DNA of 64,000 bases from Clostridia bacterium (GCA_017516745.1 JAFXBF010000011.1:62001-126000); one strand, 5' to 3'. Numbered from the stretch's first letter, positions 1 to 8,286 are shown. Program-made: numbers and translations. The notes: generated by a model not told the origin, from the sequence alone.

Positions 1-1
1 G

Positions 2-1963
2 ATGCCTGCAGAGGCAAAGCGCTACATTGCAAAGAACAATGTTCAGCTCTATACAGTTAACGCTATCGACCTTGCCGCCGAAATCGGTCTTGGCAAGAGA
101 ACAAACACAATCCTTCAGGCTTCCTTCTTTGCACTTGCAAACGTTCTTCCAAAGGATGAGGCTATCAAGTATATGAAGGACGCAGCTATGAAGTTCCTCA
201 AGAAGGGCCAGGATATCGTCGATATGAACCACAAGGCTATCGACGCAGGCTTCGGTGCATACGTCAAGGTTGATGTTCCCGCAGATTGGGCAGATGCTCA
301 GGACGATGCAGCAGTTGAGGCTTCCAAGGGCGCAGAAAAGCTTGTCAAGATGGTTGACAACATCATGAAGCCCGTTGGCCTTATGAACGGTGATTCTCTC
401 CCCGTTTCCGCATTCACAGACCATGCAGACGGTACCTTCGAGCAGGGTGCTTCCGCTTACGAGAAGCGTGGCGTTGCAGTTATGGTTCCTGCTTGGGATG
501 CTTCCAAGTGTGCACAGTGTAACCGCTGCTCCTATGTATGTCCCCACGCTACAATCCGTCCCTTCGCTCTCACAGCTGATGAGGCTGCCGGAGCTCCTGC
601 AAACGCAGTTATCGTTGACAAGAAGGGTAAGGGCAAGGACGCTTACAAGTACACCCTTTCCGTTTCTCCGCTCGATTGTATGGGTTGCGGCGTTTGTATC
701 GGCGTTTGCCCGACAAACTCCCTTACAATGGTTCCCAGAGAGTCTCAGGACAACCAGCAGGTTGTATTTGACTATATGGTTGCAAACGTTTCCGAGAAGG
801 CTGATATGTGCGACAACACAGTAATCGGCAGCCAGTTCAAGAAGCCTCTTCTTGAGTTCTCCGGTTCTTGCGCAGGTTGTGCTGAAACATCCTATGCACG
901 CCTTATCACACAGCTCTTCGGCGACAGAATGTATATCTCCAACGCAACAGGCTGTTCCTCCATCTGGGGCGGCCCCGCAGCAACCTCACCCTACACAGTA
1001 AATGCTAAGGGTCAGGGTCCTGCTTGGGCAAACTCCCTCTTCGAGGATAACGCAGAGCATGGCTTCGGTATGCTCCTCGGTCAGAACGCTATCCGTTCCA
1101 GACTTATTGACGATGCAAAGGCTCTTACCGAGTCTGATAAGGCAAGCGACGAGATTAAGGCAGCTTGCGCAGCATATCTCGATACAGTAAACGACGGTGC
1201 AAAGAACGGCGCAGCAGCAGATGCTCTTGTTGCAGCAGCTTCCACTTGCGATTGCGAGCTTTGCAAGGATATTGTTGACAACAAGGATTATCTTGCCAAG
1301 AAGTCCGTATGGATCTTCGGCGGCGACGGTTGGGCATACGACATCGGCTTCGGCGGTGTTGACCACGTTCTCGCTTCCGGCCAGGATGTAAACATCATGG
1401 TATTCGATACAGAAGTTTACTCCAACACAGGCGGTCAGGCTTCCAAGGCTTCCCAGATCGGTCAGGTTGCACAGTTCGCAGCAGCAGGTAAGGCTATCGC
1501 AAAGAAGAGCCTTTCCGAAATCGCAATGAGCTACGGCTACGTTTACGTTGCTCAGATTGCTATGGGCGCTGATATGAACCAGACAATCAAGGCTATCACA
1601 GAAGCTGAAGCATATCCGGGTCCATCAATCATCATCGCATACGCTCCCTGTGAGATGCACTCCATCAAGGGCGGTATGGTTAACTGCCAGGCTGAAATGA
1701 AGAAGGCTGTTGACTGCGGCTACTGGAATATGTTCCGCTACAACCCTGCTCTCAAGGCAGAAGGCAAGAACCCCTTCACAATCGACTCCAAGCCCGCAAC
1801 AGGCAGCTACCGTGACTTCATCCTTGGCGAAGCACGTTACTCTTCACTTACACGTTCCTTCCCCGAGCGTGCTGAAGAACTCTTCGCAGCAGCAGAGAAG
1901 GCATCTCTCGACAGATACGATCACCTTCTCAGACTTAAGGACCTCTATGCTCCTGCTGAATAA
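2..1963 (+). CDS. nifJ: Pyruvate:ferredoxin (flavodoxin) oxidoreductase, C-terminal part (5' end outside window)
   Basis: Cytoplasmic enzyme that oxidatively decarboxylates pyruvate with CoA to acetyl-CoA, CO2 and reduced ferredoxin. The 653 visible residues hold the end of the gamma-type domain, a two-cluster ferredoxin domain with CxxCxxCxxxCP motifs near residues 170-181 (CAQCNRCSYVCP) and 226-237 (CMGCGVCIGVCP), then the thiamine-diphosphate domain with GCAGCAETSY near 290 and GDGWAYDIGFGG followed by the DTEVYSNTGGQASK stretch near 440-480. Full-length single-chain PFOR is about 1170-1200 residues, so roughly 500 N-terminal residues lie upstream; the Met at position 2 is internal. A small ferredoxin, the likely electron acceptor, follows about 350 bp downstream. 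Confidence 0.96.
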   Translation: MPAEAKRYIAKNNVQLYTVNAIDLAAEIGLGKRTNTILQASFFALANVLPKDEAIKYMKDAAMKFLKKGQDIVDMNHKAIDAGFGAYVKVDVPADWADAQDDAAVEASKGAEKLVKMVDNIMKPVGLMNGDSLPVSAFTDHADGTFEQGASAYEKRGVAVMVPAWDASKCAQCNRCSYVCPHATIRPFALTADEAAGAPANAVIVDKKGKGKDAYKYTLSVSPLDCMGCGVCIGVCPTNSLTMVPRESQDNQQVVFDYMVANVSEKADMCDNTVIGSQFKKPLLEFSGSCAGCAETSYARLITQLFGDRMYISNATGCSSIWGGPAATSPYTVNAKGQGPAWANSLFEDNAEHGFGMLLGQNAIRSRLIDDAKALTESDKASDEIKAACAAYLDTVNDGAKNGAAADALVAAASTCDCELCKDIVDNKDYLAKKSVWIFGGDGWAYDIGFGGVDHVLASGQDVNIMVFDTEVYSNTGGQASKASQIGQVAQFAAAGKAIAKKSLSEIAMSYGYVYVAQIAMGADMNQTIKAITEAEAYPGPSIIIAYAPCEMHSIKGGMVNCQAEMKKAVDCGYWNMFRYNPALKAEGKNPFTIDSKPATGSYRDFILGEARYSSLTRSFPERAEELFAAAEKASLDRYDHLLRLKDLYAPAE

Positions 1964-1965
1964 TG

Positions 1966-2243
1966 TAGGGGAGAGCTGAGCAATCCGAACTTGCCCAAAA
2001 GCGAGTCTTTTCGCTGCTTTTCGGCGTTTCGGTCTTGAAAGGCGTCAGCCTTCCTGCGACCTCAACATCCAAAAATCATCTGAAAATACTCAGCTTTTGG
2101 GTCGAAGAATTTTCTCAGAGCGGATTTTTGGTCAACCGAGGCACAAAACGCAGCAAATCCTGTTGGATTTGCGAGTATTTTAACAATGGGTGAGCGGAAA
2201 TCCGCCTGCGAAAATCACAGTTTGGATTACTCAACTCTCCCTA
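1966..2243 (+). repeat. Structured intergenic repeat element, copy 1
   Basis: A 278-bp element fills most of the gap between the PFOR gene and ferredoxin. Its ends are imperfect inverted repeats (1966-1992 against 2219-2243, about 25 bp with a few G/T-compatible changes). Inside are further self-complementary segments: CCAAAAATC at about 2070 with GATTTTTGG at about 2124, and a perfect hairpin GCAAATCC-TGTT-GGATTTGC near 2154-2173. A similar sequence lies at 42733-43004, and a shorter divergent relative at 58607-58764. No coding potential is evident. It could be a miniature inverted-repeat element or a folded RNA. Confidence 0.8.
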
Positions 2244-2310
2244 AAACACTTGCATTTTCACAAAAGTGTGATAAAATCAAATTAATAAAATAAAGAGGAG
2301 GATATTACCC

Positions 2311-2481
2311 ATGGCATACGTTATTACTGACGATTGCATCGCTTGCGGTGCATGTGCAGCAGATTGCCCCGTAGGCGCTATCTCCGAGGGCGACGGCAAG
2401 TACGTTATCGACGCTGATACCTGCATCGATTGCGGCGCTTGTGCAGGTTCCTGCCCCGTAGGTGCAGCACAGGAAGGCTAA
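2311..2481 (+). CDS. Clostridial-type 2[4Fe-4S] ferredoxin, 56 aa
   Basis: Small soluble electron carrier with two CxxCxxCxxxCP motifs, at residues 9-20 (CIACGACAADCP) and 38-49 (CIDCGACAGSCP), each ligating one 4Fe-4S cluster. The length (56 aa) is typical of clostridial ferredoxins. The start is fixed by the strong Shine-Dalgarno AAAGAGGAGG at 2292-2301. It lies downstream of the PFOR gene, which needs such an acceptor, and ends at a strong terminator. The protein is too short to appear in many automatic ORF lists. Confidence 0.96.
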   Translation: MAYVITDDCIACGACAADCPVGAISEGDGKYVIDADTCIDCGACAGSCPVGAAQEG

Positions 2482-2501
2482 TTAAACCTTACCGAATAGA
2501 A

Positions 2502-2534
2502 AACCGCCTTACCCGAAAGGGTAGGGCGGTTTTT
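2502..2534 (+). terminator. Rho-independent terminator after ferredoxin
   Basis: Stem AACCGCC-TACCC with GAAA loop pairing to GGGTA-GGCGGTT, followed by a T run at 2530-2534. Confidence 0.9.
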
Positions 2535-2578
2535 GTGTGTGCCGAAGATAACAACAAGGTTATAATTCTCATAAACGG

Positions 2579-2607
2579 TTGAAAACAGGAAATATCTGTG
2601 GTATAAT
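2579..2607 (+). promoter_or_regulatory. SigA-type promoter for the SDR gene
   Basis: TTGAAA at 2579-2584, 17-bp spacer, TATAAT at 2602-2607; the gene starts 36 bp further on. Confidence 0.75.
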
Positions 2608-2643
2608 TTTTTTTATATTAATGATAATTTTGAGGTGTGTGTT

Positions 2644-3489
2644 ATGTCAAAGTGGATTGATAACAAAACCGTAATCCTTACAGGTGCATCAAGCGGTATC
2701 GGCAAAATGCTTGCTGAAAGGCTCATAAAAGAGCATAACTGTACCGTAATCGGTGTAGCCAGAAGCGAAAAGAAAATGATTAAATTCGTTGAAGAGCTTG
2801 GCGATTATTCAAAGCTGTTTTCTTATAGGCTTTTTGACGTTTCAAGCTATGATAATTGGCAGAGCTTCCACGATTGGCTTGTTGAAAATAATATCAGCCC
2901 CGATGTGCTTATCAATAATGCCGGTGTTCTTCCCCGTTTTGACAGACTTATGAACTACACCAAAGAGGAAATCGACGAGTCAATCAATATCGACTTCTAT
3001 TCGGCAGCATATTCTTCAAAAATTATGCTTCCTCTTCTTCTTAAGAGCGAAACACCTGCAATAATAAATGTTGCATCTTCTGCTGCTCTTATGGCTCTGG
3101 GCGGAACATCAATGTATTCCGCAAGTAAGGCAGCCGTTAAGGGTTTGACCGAGGCTATGAGAGAAGAGCTCAGAGGCGAAGCATACATAGGCCTTGTCTG
3201 CCCGGGCTTTACCAAAACGGATATTTTCAGAAATCAGGGCGAAACAAACGGTATGGACCTTATCAATATGGTTTCAACTCCCTGCCATAAGGCAGTTAAC
3301 ACAATTCTCAAGGGTATACTCCGTAAGAAATCCTATATCGTTGTCGGCTTCGACGGCAACGCAATGGGCAGATTTAACAGACTTATGCCTGTCCAGGGCT
3401 CAAGACTTTTCAGCTCGGTAATCAAGGCCTTCAAAATTGACCTTTTCGCTTCCACCTTCGGCTACGAAAAGAAAGGCGAGAAAAAGTAA
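2644..3489 (+). CDS. Short-chain dehydrogenase/reductase (SDR) family oxidoreductase
   Basis: Predicted NAD(P)-dependent oxidoreductase of the classical SDR family, 281 aa. The Rossmann dinucleotide motif TGASSGIG is at residues 13-20, NNAG near 91, a catalytic Ser region (VASSAAL) near 142, and the YxxxK motif (YSASK) near 156. The substrate cannot be told from sequence. The ATG at 2644 is preferred over a GTG at 2635 because GAGG at 2632-2635 then serves as its ribosome site. It has its own promoter and terminator and so looks monocistronic. Confidence 0.9.
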   Translation: MSKWIDNKTVILTGASSGIGKMLAERLIKEHNCTVIGVARSEKKMIKFVEELGDYSKLFSYRLFDVSSYDNWQSFHDWLVENNISPDVLINNAGVLPRFDRLMNYTKEEIDESINIDFYSAAYSSKIMLPLLLKSETPAIINVASSAALMALGGTSMYSASKAAVKGLTEAMREELRGEAYIGLVCPGFTKTDIFRNQGETNGMDLINMVSTPCHKAVNTILKGILRKKSYIVVGFDGNAMGRFNRLMPVQGSRLFSSVIKAFKIDLFASTFGYEKKGEKK

Positions 3490-3500
3490 ATAAGCATAAC

Positions 3501-3540
3501 AAAAACAGACAGCCTCATTTGTTGAAGCTGTCTGTTTTTT
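3501..3540 (+). terminator. Terminator after SDR gene
   Basis: AAAAACAGACAGC at 3501-3513 pairs with GCTGTCTGTTTTTT at 3527-3540. Confidence 0.9.
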
Positions 3541-3557
3541 GTTAGTACTTTTAAAAA

Positions 3558-3836
3558 TTAATATTTCTTATTTATTATTTTTTCTTTATTCTTTATTATT
3601 TTTTTAATCTTTACCGACTCTTCCGTTTCTTCAATTCGGAAAAATGCCGGTCTTTCGTCGGGCTGGTTGTTGGGGCAATGGAGTGTTAAATAGAGTTCGC
3701 CGTCAAGCCCTGTAAATATCATTCCGTGTCCGCCGTCCTTGTCAAACATTGTGGGCAGATGAGTCCAGTTGCCGTCTGTCCTGCCATTGTCGGATGTAGT
3801 AACGCATTGCGCATAGCCGTTTTTGAGCGTATCAGT
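3558..3836 (-). pseudogene. Fragment of a GH43 glycosidase gene (3' end only)
   Basis: On the minus strand this stretch encodes a near copy of the last ~80 residues of the GH43-like protein at 5383-6246: NGYAQCV, SDNGR, GNWTHLP and MFDKDGGHGMIF are shared almost unchanged, and DNA identity is high over about 3610-3820. Upstream of the NGY motif similarity stops abruptly, so the catalytic N-terminal part is missing. The fragment ends in an AT-rich tail (about 3560-3605). The lipase gene lies between this fragment and the intact copy, so the fragment is best read as a remnant of duplication or recombination, not an expressed gene. Confidence 0.75.
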
Positions 3837-3929
3837 TTTAACATCTTCAAATTTCAGTTAGACATTCTCAAACTCATCAACAGGCTCTGATAGATAAATT
3901 AAAAAATATTAAAATAAAGTAACACTACA

Positions 3930-3958
3930 TTGACGCACTCCTACAGAAGTGGTAAAAT
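3930..3958 (+). promoter_or_regulatory. SigA-type promoter for the lipase gene
   Basis: TTGACG at 3930-3935, 17-bp spacer, TAAAAT at 3953-3958, 58 bp before the lipase start. Confidence 0.7.
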
Positions 3959-4015
3959 TAATTATGTTTGAAGTTAATTCATTCATCGTAAGAAACGAAA
4001 AGGAGGAGTAATTTA

Positions 4016-5293
4016 ATGAAATTGCGAAAAGTATTAAGTTGTGTTCTGATTTTTACGCTGTTGCTCGGTGCATTTCCAACTGCTTCATTTGCTGTTCAGG
4101 ACAGTTGGCAGCCTAAAAATAACGAACCGTTTATTTTTGTTCACGGTTTAAACGGCTGGGGTAGTGATGAAGGTATTAACTCTCTGATACCTTATTGGGG
4201 AGCAACCACAGGCGACCTGATGGTGTTTCTGAACAAAAACGGGTACGAATGTTATTCTGCATCAGTAGGTCCTATAAGCAGTGCATGGGACAGAGCGTGC
4301 GAGCTTTATGCCCAGATTATAGGTTCAACCGTTGATTACGGTGTTGCACACTCAGAGAAAAACGGTCACGACAGGTTCGGCAGAACATATTACAGTGCAC
4401 TTGTTCCCGATTGGGGAGAGCTTGACGAAAACGGTAAAATCCAGAAAATCCATCTTATCGGTCACAGCTTCGGCGGTACAACAATCAGAATGCTCGTGCA
4501 TCTTTTAACCTACGGTTCACCCGAAGAAATTGCAGCAACAGAATCAAACGATATTTCAGGTCTTTTTATAGGCGGAAAAAAAGATTGGGTAAAGAGCGTA
4601 ACAACGGTCAGTACTCCTCATAATAGCTCAAATATATATTATCCCCTCAAATATTTCGGGATTTATGATGTAGTTCGGATTTTCAGTTATCTTTATGCAG
4701 GAATTATGGGCAGAAGCTTTTTGAACGGCAGGTTTGTTGATTTTCACCTTGAGCAGTTCGGATTAACCGATATTCCGGGCGAAGGCGGTGCGGATAACCT
4801 TTTGGCAGCCATATATCGTGCTGAAACCAATAACGAAGATACATGTGCATATGATCTGTCTCCTAAAGGTACGGCAGAGCTTAATGATATGCTTGAAATA
4901 ACGGACAGCATATATTATTTTTCATATTCGTTTTCAACAACCGAAAAACTTCCTATTATCGGTGCTGAGTTTCCGAAACTCAACACCAACCCTGTTATTT
5001 ATCTCACTTCTTTGATTATGGTATTTATGCCTGAATTCAAGGACGAATATACGCAAGTTGTATATGATGACAACTGGCGTTCAAACGATGCATTGATTAA
5101 TACGATGAGCGCAACTTATCCCTTTGATGAAGCTCATAAAGATTTTGACGAAACCTTTGAAAAAGGCATTTGGAATGTTATGCCCGTAAGAGAAGGTGAC
5201 CACGGTTCTGCTATCGGTCTTTTTGCTGATGAAGAAACCGTTCAATCTTATTACCTTGAGTTAAGTGATATGCTCTGTAATCTTCCAGATTAA
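4016..5293 (+). CDS. Secreted triacylglycerol lipase-like alpha/beta hydrolase
   Basis: 425-aa secreted hydrolase. A Sec signal peptide (KLRK, hydrophobic core, cleavage probably after ASFA near residue 26) is followed by an oxyanion motif FVHGLNGWG (about 40-48), the nucleophile elbow GHSFGG with Ser151, the segment STPHNSS near 200, and a C-terminal DHGSAIG that supplies the likely catalytic His near 395. Layout and length resemble the Gram-positive lipase family I.5/I.6 (Geobacillus/Staphylococcus type). The strong site AAAGGAGGAG precedes the ATG. It has its own promoter and terminator and is flanked by GH43-homologous DNA on both sides, suggesting insertion at this locus. Confidence 0.85.
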   Translation: MKLRKVLSCVLIFTLLLGAFPTASFAVQDSWQPKNNEPFIFVHGLNGWGSDEGINSLIPYWGATTGDLMVFLNKNGYECYSASVGPISSAWDRACELYAQIIGSTVDYGVAHSEKNGHDRFGRTYYSALVPDWGELDENGKIQKIHLIGHSFGGTTIRMLVHLLTYGSPEEIAATESNDISGLFIGGKKDWVKSVTTVSTPHNSSNIYYPLKYFGIYDVVRIFSYLYAGIMGRSFLNGRFVDFHLEQFGLTDIPGEGGADNLLAAIYRAETNNEDTCAYDLSPKGTAELNDMLEITDSIYYFSYSFSTTEKLPIIGAEFPKLNTNPVIYLTSLIMVFMPEFKDEYTQVVYDDNWRSNDALINTMSATYPFDEAHKDFDETFEKGIWNVMPVREGDHGSAIGLFADEETVQSYYLELSDMLCNLPD

Positions 5294-5300
5294 TAATAAA

Positions 5301-5327
5301 AATCCTTGCTTATAACATGCAAGGATT
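5301..5327 (+). terminator. Terminator hairpin after lipase
   Basis: AATCCTTGC at 5301-5309 pairs with GCAAGGATT at 5319-5327; the T run is short. Confidence 0.65.
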
Positions 5328-5340
5328 TCGTAGATATAAC

Positions 5341-5378
5341 AGAACAGCTATGCCGGTAGTACTCCGCATAGCTGTTCT
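5341..5378. terminator. Bidirectional terminator between lipase and GH43 genes
   Basis: AGAACAGCTATGC at 5341-5353 pairs perfectly with GCATAGCTGTTCT at 5366-5378, between convergent genes; T-rich flank on the plus side. Confidence 0.8.
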
Positions 5379-5382
5379 ATTA

Positions 5383-6246
5383 TTATTTATTTATTGTTAT
5401 TTCTTTAATTTTCAAGGATTCTTCAGTTTCCTCAATTCTGAAAAATGCGGGTCTTTCGTCGGGCTGGTTGTTGGGGCAATGGAGCGTTAAATAGAGCTCG
5501 CCGTCAAGCCCTGTAAATATCATACCGTGTCCGCCGTCCTTGTCAAACATTGTGGGCAGGTGAGTCCAGTTGCCGTCTACTCTGCCGTTGTCGGAGGCAG
5601 CTACGCACTGCAGGTAACCGTTATGGCAGGTTGACCATATCATAATGAGTTTGCCGTTTTTCTTCTTGAAAAGGAAAGGTCCGTCGGTAACGTTGTGGTC
5701 TTTTTCGGTTGCCTGCTTGTTTAAGAATGAGCTGCCCGTAAAGAGCGTTTTCGGCTCGGTTACAGCCTTTGTAAGGTCGTCGGAAAGGCGGATGTATTCA
5801 ACCGTGCCGTCGAAAATCTGCGTGTGCTCGTGGCAGAATATGCAGTAGGGGACACCGTCCTCAACATAAAACGTGCCGTCAAGGCATTCCCATTCAACGG
5901 GTGTAATTGCTTCACCCGTAAGGGGCTTGAATTCGCCTTCAAGTGAGTCGGAAACGAGAATATAAGTGCCTCGAAGTCCGTTTTCTTTCAGAAATGTGGC
6001 AAACATATAGTATTTGCCCTTGTACTCGTGTACCTCGGGTGCCCAGTTGGCTTGCTTGTTGAGCCCGAATTTTTCGGAATCAAAAACCTGAACAGGGCCT
6101 TCCCAGTTTACAAGGTCAGTGCCCTTGTAAACATCAACGCCGCCCGTCTGCTGTCCGAAATTCCTGCCTCTTGTGCCGTACATATAATATGTGCCGTCCT
6201 TCACAACCACAAACGGGTCACGGATATGTATGTCGTGGTTTTTCAT
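5383..6246 (-). CDS. Glycoside hydrolase family 43-like (five-bladed beta-propeller) protein
   Basis: 287-aa predicted intracellular glycosidase with no signal peptide. GH43 hallmarks are RDPFVVVKDGTYYMYGT at the N-terminus (Asp10 as general base), WAPEVHEYKGKYYMF near 70, a DGPF(L)F segment near 195 and GHGMIF near 245. GH43 enzymes act on arabinosides, xylosides or galactosides; the substrate here is not predictable. The start at 6246 is chosen because AAGGAG lies in the end of the upstream gene, whose stop is one base away, indicating translational coupling. Its 3' end is partly duplicated at 3558-3836. Confidence 0.85.
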   Translation of the reverse strand: MKNHDIHIRDPFVVVKDGTYYMYGTRGRNFGQQTGGVDVYKGTDLVNWEGPVQVFDSEKFGLNKQANWAPEVHEYKGKYYMFATFLKENGLRGTYILVSDSLEGEFKPLTGEAITPVEWECLDGTFYVEDGVPYCIFCHEHTQIFDGTVEYIRLSDDLTKAVTEPKTLFTGSSFLNKQATEKDHNVTDGPFLFKKKNGKLIMIWSTCHNGYLQCVAASDNGRVDGNWTHLPTMFDKDGGHGMIFTGLDGELYLTLHCPNNQPDERPAFFRIEETEESLKIKEITINK

Positions 6247-6247
6247 T

Positions 6248-7021
6248 TTAATTCTCCTTTGTAAGCCATTCGTGCTCTTTGGCGTAAAAGCGTGTTGTTT
6301 TGTACCACGGGTCGGAGTCAATGTGGCGAATCATCCAGATATAGCACATTTCGTAGCCGGGCGCAACAACCTGCTGGTGGTCGTTGCCGTCCGTAATGCA
6401 GGCAACAGAGCCCTGTGTGCTCTTGAAACAGTTGTCGCCGATAAAGCAGGCGCCGAAGCCCTGCGGCTTGTCAAACTGGTAGTAGTAAACCTCGGGCTGT
6501 GGGTGGTGGTGCGGCGGATAGCTCGACCATTTGCCCGGCTGGTTGAATACCTCGCCGAGCACCATATTTGAGTAGGGAGCGTTGTCGTAATCAAAAACGG
6601 TGGAAACAATTCTGTGTCCCGTGCCGCCCCACTGACCTTTGCCGAATTCCTGGTAAAGAATCATATCGGGTGTGTAGAAAATGGGCTTAAACTCTCTTTC
6701 GTTATCAGTCTGCTGAATGAGAATTTCGCTGTCGGCATTTGCCGTTATTTCGATTTTTACGCCTTTAGGTGTGTGCAGGCAGTAGGGTGTTTTTGCAAAC
6801 GGAGTTTCACGCTGCATATTTTCTGTTCTGCCCAGCCAGCTTATATCCGCATTTCCGTAAAGAATAAGGCAGGCAGTTTCAAGCGTGTCACTTTCAACCG
6901 TAAAGCTTTCGCCTGCGGCAAATTTCTTTACTCGAATTGTCATATTCATTTCCTTGTTAAGTCCGCCGATTTCGCAAAGCGTCTTAACGCCGTTGCTGTC
7001 ATATACGGGATAATCGAACAT
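6248..7021 (-). CDS. IolB-like (5-deoxy-glucuronate isomerase family) cupin protein
   Basis: 257-aa bicupin of the KduI/IolB family. In myo-inositol catabolism IolB converts 5-deoxy-glucuronate to 5-dehydro-2-deoxy-gluconate. The signature KWSSYPPHHHPQPEVYYY near residues 160-177 provides metal-binding His and Glu residues, and the C-terminus carries the family's HEWL ending. No other inositol genes are nearby; it forms a two-gene unit with the GH43 gene, so it may isomerise a sugar released by that enzyme. Exact activity is uncertain; family assignment is firm. Confidence 0.82.
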   Translation of the reverse strand: MFDYPVYDSNGVKTLCEIGGLNKEMNMTIRVKKFAAGESFTVESDTLETACLILYGNADISWLGRTENMQRETPFAKTPYCLHTPKGVKIEITANADSEILIQQTDNEREFKPIFYTPDMILYQEFGKGQWGGTGHRIVSTVFDYDNAPYSNMVLGEVFNQPGKWSSYPPHHHPQPEVYYYQFDKPQGFGACFIGDNCFKSTQGSVACITDGNDHQQVVAPGYEMCYIWMIRHIDSDPWYKTTRFYAKEHEWLTKEN

Positions 7022-7054
7022 AATTAATCAGTCCTTTTTCTCATTAATAAAATA

Positions 7055-7083
7055 ATTATACATTAACAGTAATAATTTTACAA
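7055..7083 (-). promoter_or_regulatory. Promoter for the iolB-like/GH43 operon
   Basis: On the minus strand TTGTAA (7078-7083), 17-bp spacer, TATAAT (7055-7060). It nearly abuts the divergent promoter at 7091-7119. Confidence 0.65.
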
Positions 7084-7090
7084 CAAATAT

Positions 7091-7119
7091 TTGACCTTTG
7101 TACTATAAATCTCTATAAT
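7091..7119 (+). promoter_or_regulatory. SigA-type promoter for the acetyltransferase gene
   Basis: TTGACC at 7091-7096, 17-bp spacer, TATAAT at 7114-7119. Confidence 0.75.
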
Positions 7120-7150
7120 AAAAACGGATACAACTTAAGGAGATAACAAA

Positions 7151-7780
7151 ATGACAGACAAAGAAAAAATGCACAGCGGTGATGTTTATTACCCCAGCGG
7201 CGATGAAATAATGACAGAGCAGCTTGCCTGCCTTGATAAATTATACGATTTCAATATGACCCGTCCGAGTGAGCTTGACAAAAGAGCCGAGCTTCTCAAG
7301 GAGATGTTTGCCGAGATAGGGGAGGACTGCTATATTGAGCCGCCTCTGCACGCAAACTGGGCAGGAAAGCACGTGCATTTCGGCAAGGCGGTCTATGCCA
7401 ATTTCGGGCTTACGCTTGTTGACGATACGGATATTTTTGTCGGCGATAACACAATGTTTGCGCCGAATGTAGTTGTTGCAACCGCAGGTCACCCGATTAA
7501 CCCCGAGCTTCGAGCAAAGGCATATCAATACAATATGCCCGTACATATAGGCAAAAACTGCTGGCTGGGCGCAGGTGTGCTCGTTATGCCTGGCGTTACA
7601 ATCGGCGATAATACCGTTATCGGCGCAGGCAGCGTTGTAACAAAGGATATACCTGCAAACGTTGTTGCCTACGGCAACCCCTGCAGAGTAATCCGTGAAA
7701 TCGGCGAGCACGATAAGGTTTATTATTATAAGGACAGAAAAATTAATTACGAGGATTTGTTTGTCCCCGACAAACTGTAA
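7151..7780 (+). CDS. Maltose/galactoside O-acetyltransferase-type hexapeptide-repeat protein
   Basis: 209-aa cytoplasmic acetyltransferase of the LacA/Maa family, which transfers acetyl from acetyl-CoA to sugars. An N-terminal helical Mac segment (residues 1-60) precedes a left-handed parallel beta-helix with hexapeptide repeats (HIGKNCWLGAGVLVMPGVTIGDN, about 137-160) and the catalytic-region motif ATAGHP (His near 115). The C-terminal GNPCRVIREI is typical. It is divergent from the iolB-like operon and followed 18 bp later by a small conserved gene. Confidence 0.92.
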   Translation: MTDKEKMHSGDVYYPSGDEIMTEQLACLDKLYDFNMTRPSELDKRAELLKEMFAEIGEDCYIEPPLHANWAGKHVHFGKAVYANFGLTLVDDTDIFVGDNTMFAPNVVVATAGHPINPELRAKAYQYNMPVHIGKNCWLGAGVLVMPGVTIGDNTVIGAGSVVTKDIPANVVAYGNPCRVIREIGEHDKVYYYKDRKINYEDLFVPDKL

Positions 7781-7798
7781 TTTACAAAGGAGAAATCT

Positions 7799-8281
7799 AT
7801 GTCAAAGGCACTTGGTTCTTGGAGCGCAATGAGAAAATACCTTGAAGAGGAAATGCTCTGCGAAAGTTTACGGGGCAGGATAAGGTATGCTCACACAAAG
7901 TACAGAAACATGGATACTTGTTGGGGTATTTTTGAGGTGTTTGCCGACGGCAATTTGCTCAAACGCTTTTCTGCTGAAACAATGGGCAAGGAAATGCAGA
8001 CAGACGGTAAAATATGGGAAACCTATTGGACAGTGAAGAAAATGCCTGTTGAAAGCAGAAACGCTTTTGACGATGAAGATTTTGCAGATGGCTTAGTTCT
8101 TTACCGTTCTTTGCCGATTAGTGAAGCATTGAATTCTGAAAACCCGATTGTCAGAATGTTTGCTGTTTTTGACAGACGAGTAGGGAAACGAACGTTGGAG
8201 AAATTAAAAGATAGTATAAGCAATCAGCCTGAATGGTTAAGAGTGTTTTATACTATTAGAACAGAGAGCGAAAACATATAA
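7799..8281 (+). CDS. Small conserved protein, SF0329-like
   Basis: 160-aa soluble protein with no signal peptide or membrane segment. The N-terminal W-xx-MRKYLEEEML...LRGRIRYAHTKYRN segment resembles the uncharacterised SF0329 family as I remember it; no biochemical role is known for that family. AAGGAG precedes the ATG. Co-oriented and closely spaced with the acetyltransferase gene, it probably shares its transcript. Confidence 0.7.
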   Translation: MSKALGSWSAMRKYLEEEMLCESLRGRIRYAHTKYRNMDTCWGIFEVFADGNLLKRFSAETMGKEMQTDGKIWETYWTVKKMPVESRNAFDDEDFADGLVLYRSLPISEALNSENPIVRMFAVFDRRVGKRTLEKLKDSISNQPEWLRVFYTIRTESENI

Positions 8282-8286
8282 AAATT

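Noticed and set aside
386-1391. Several 60-145 codon open frames on both strands inside the PFOR gene
   Set aside because: They lie wholly within a well-supported gene, have no ribosome sites and show low-complexity translations typical of shadow frames.
3558-3749. 63-codon minus-strand ORF as an independent gene
   Set aside because: Its sequence is the tail of the GH43 protein and similarity continues upstream of its Met; it is a gene fragment.
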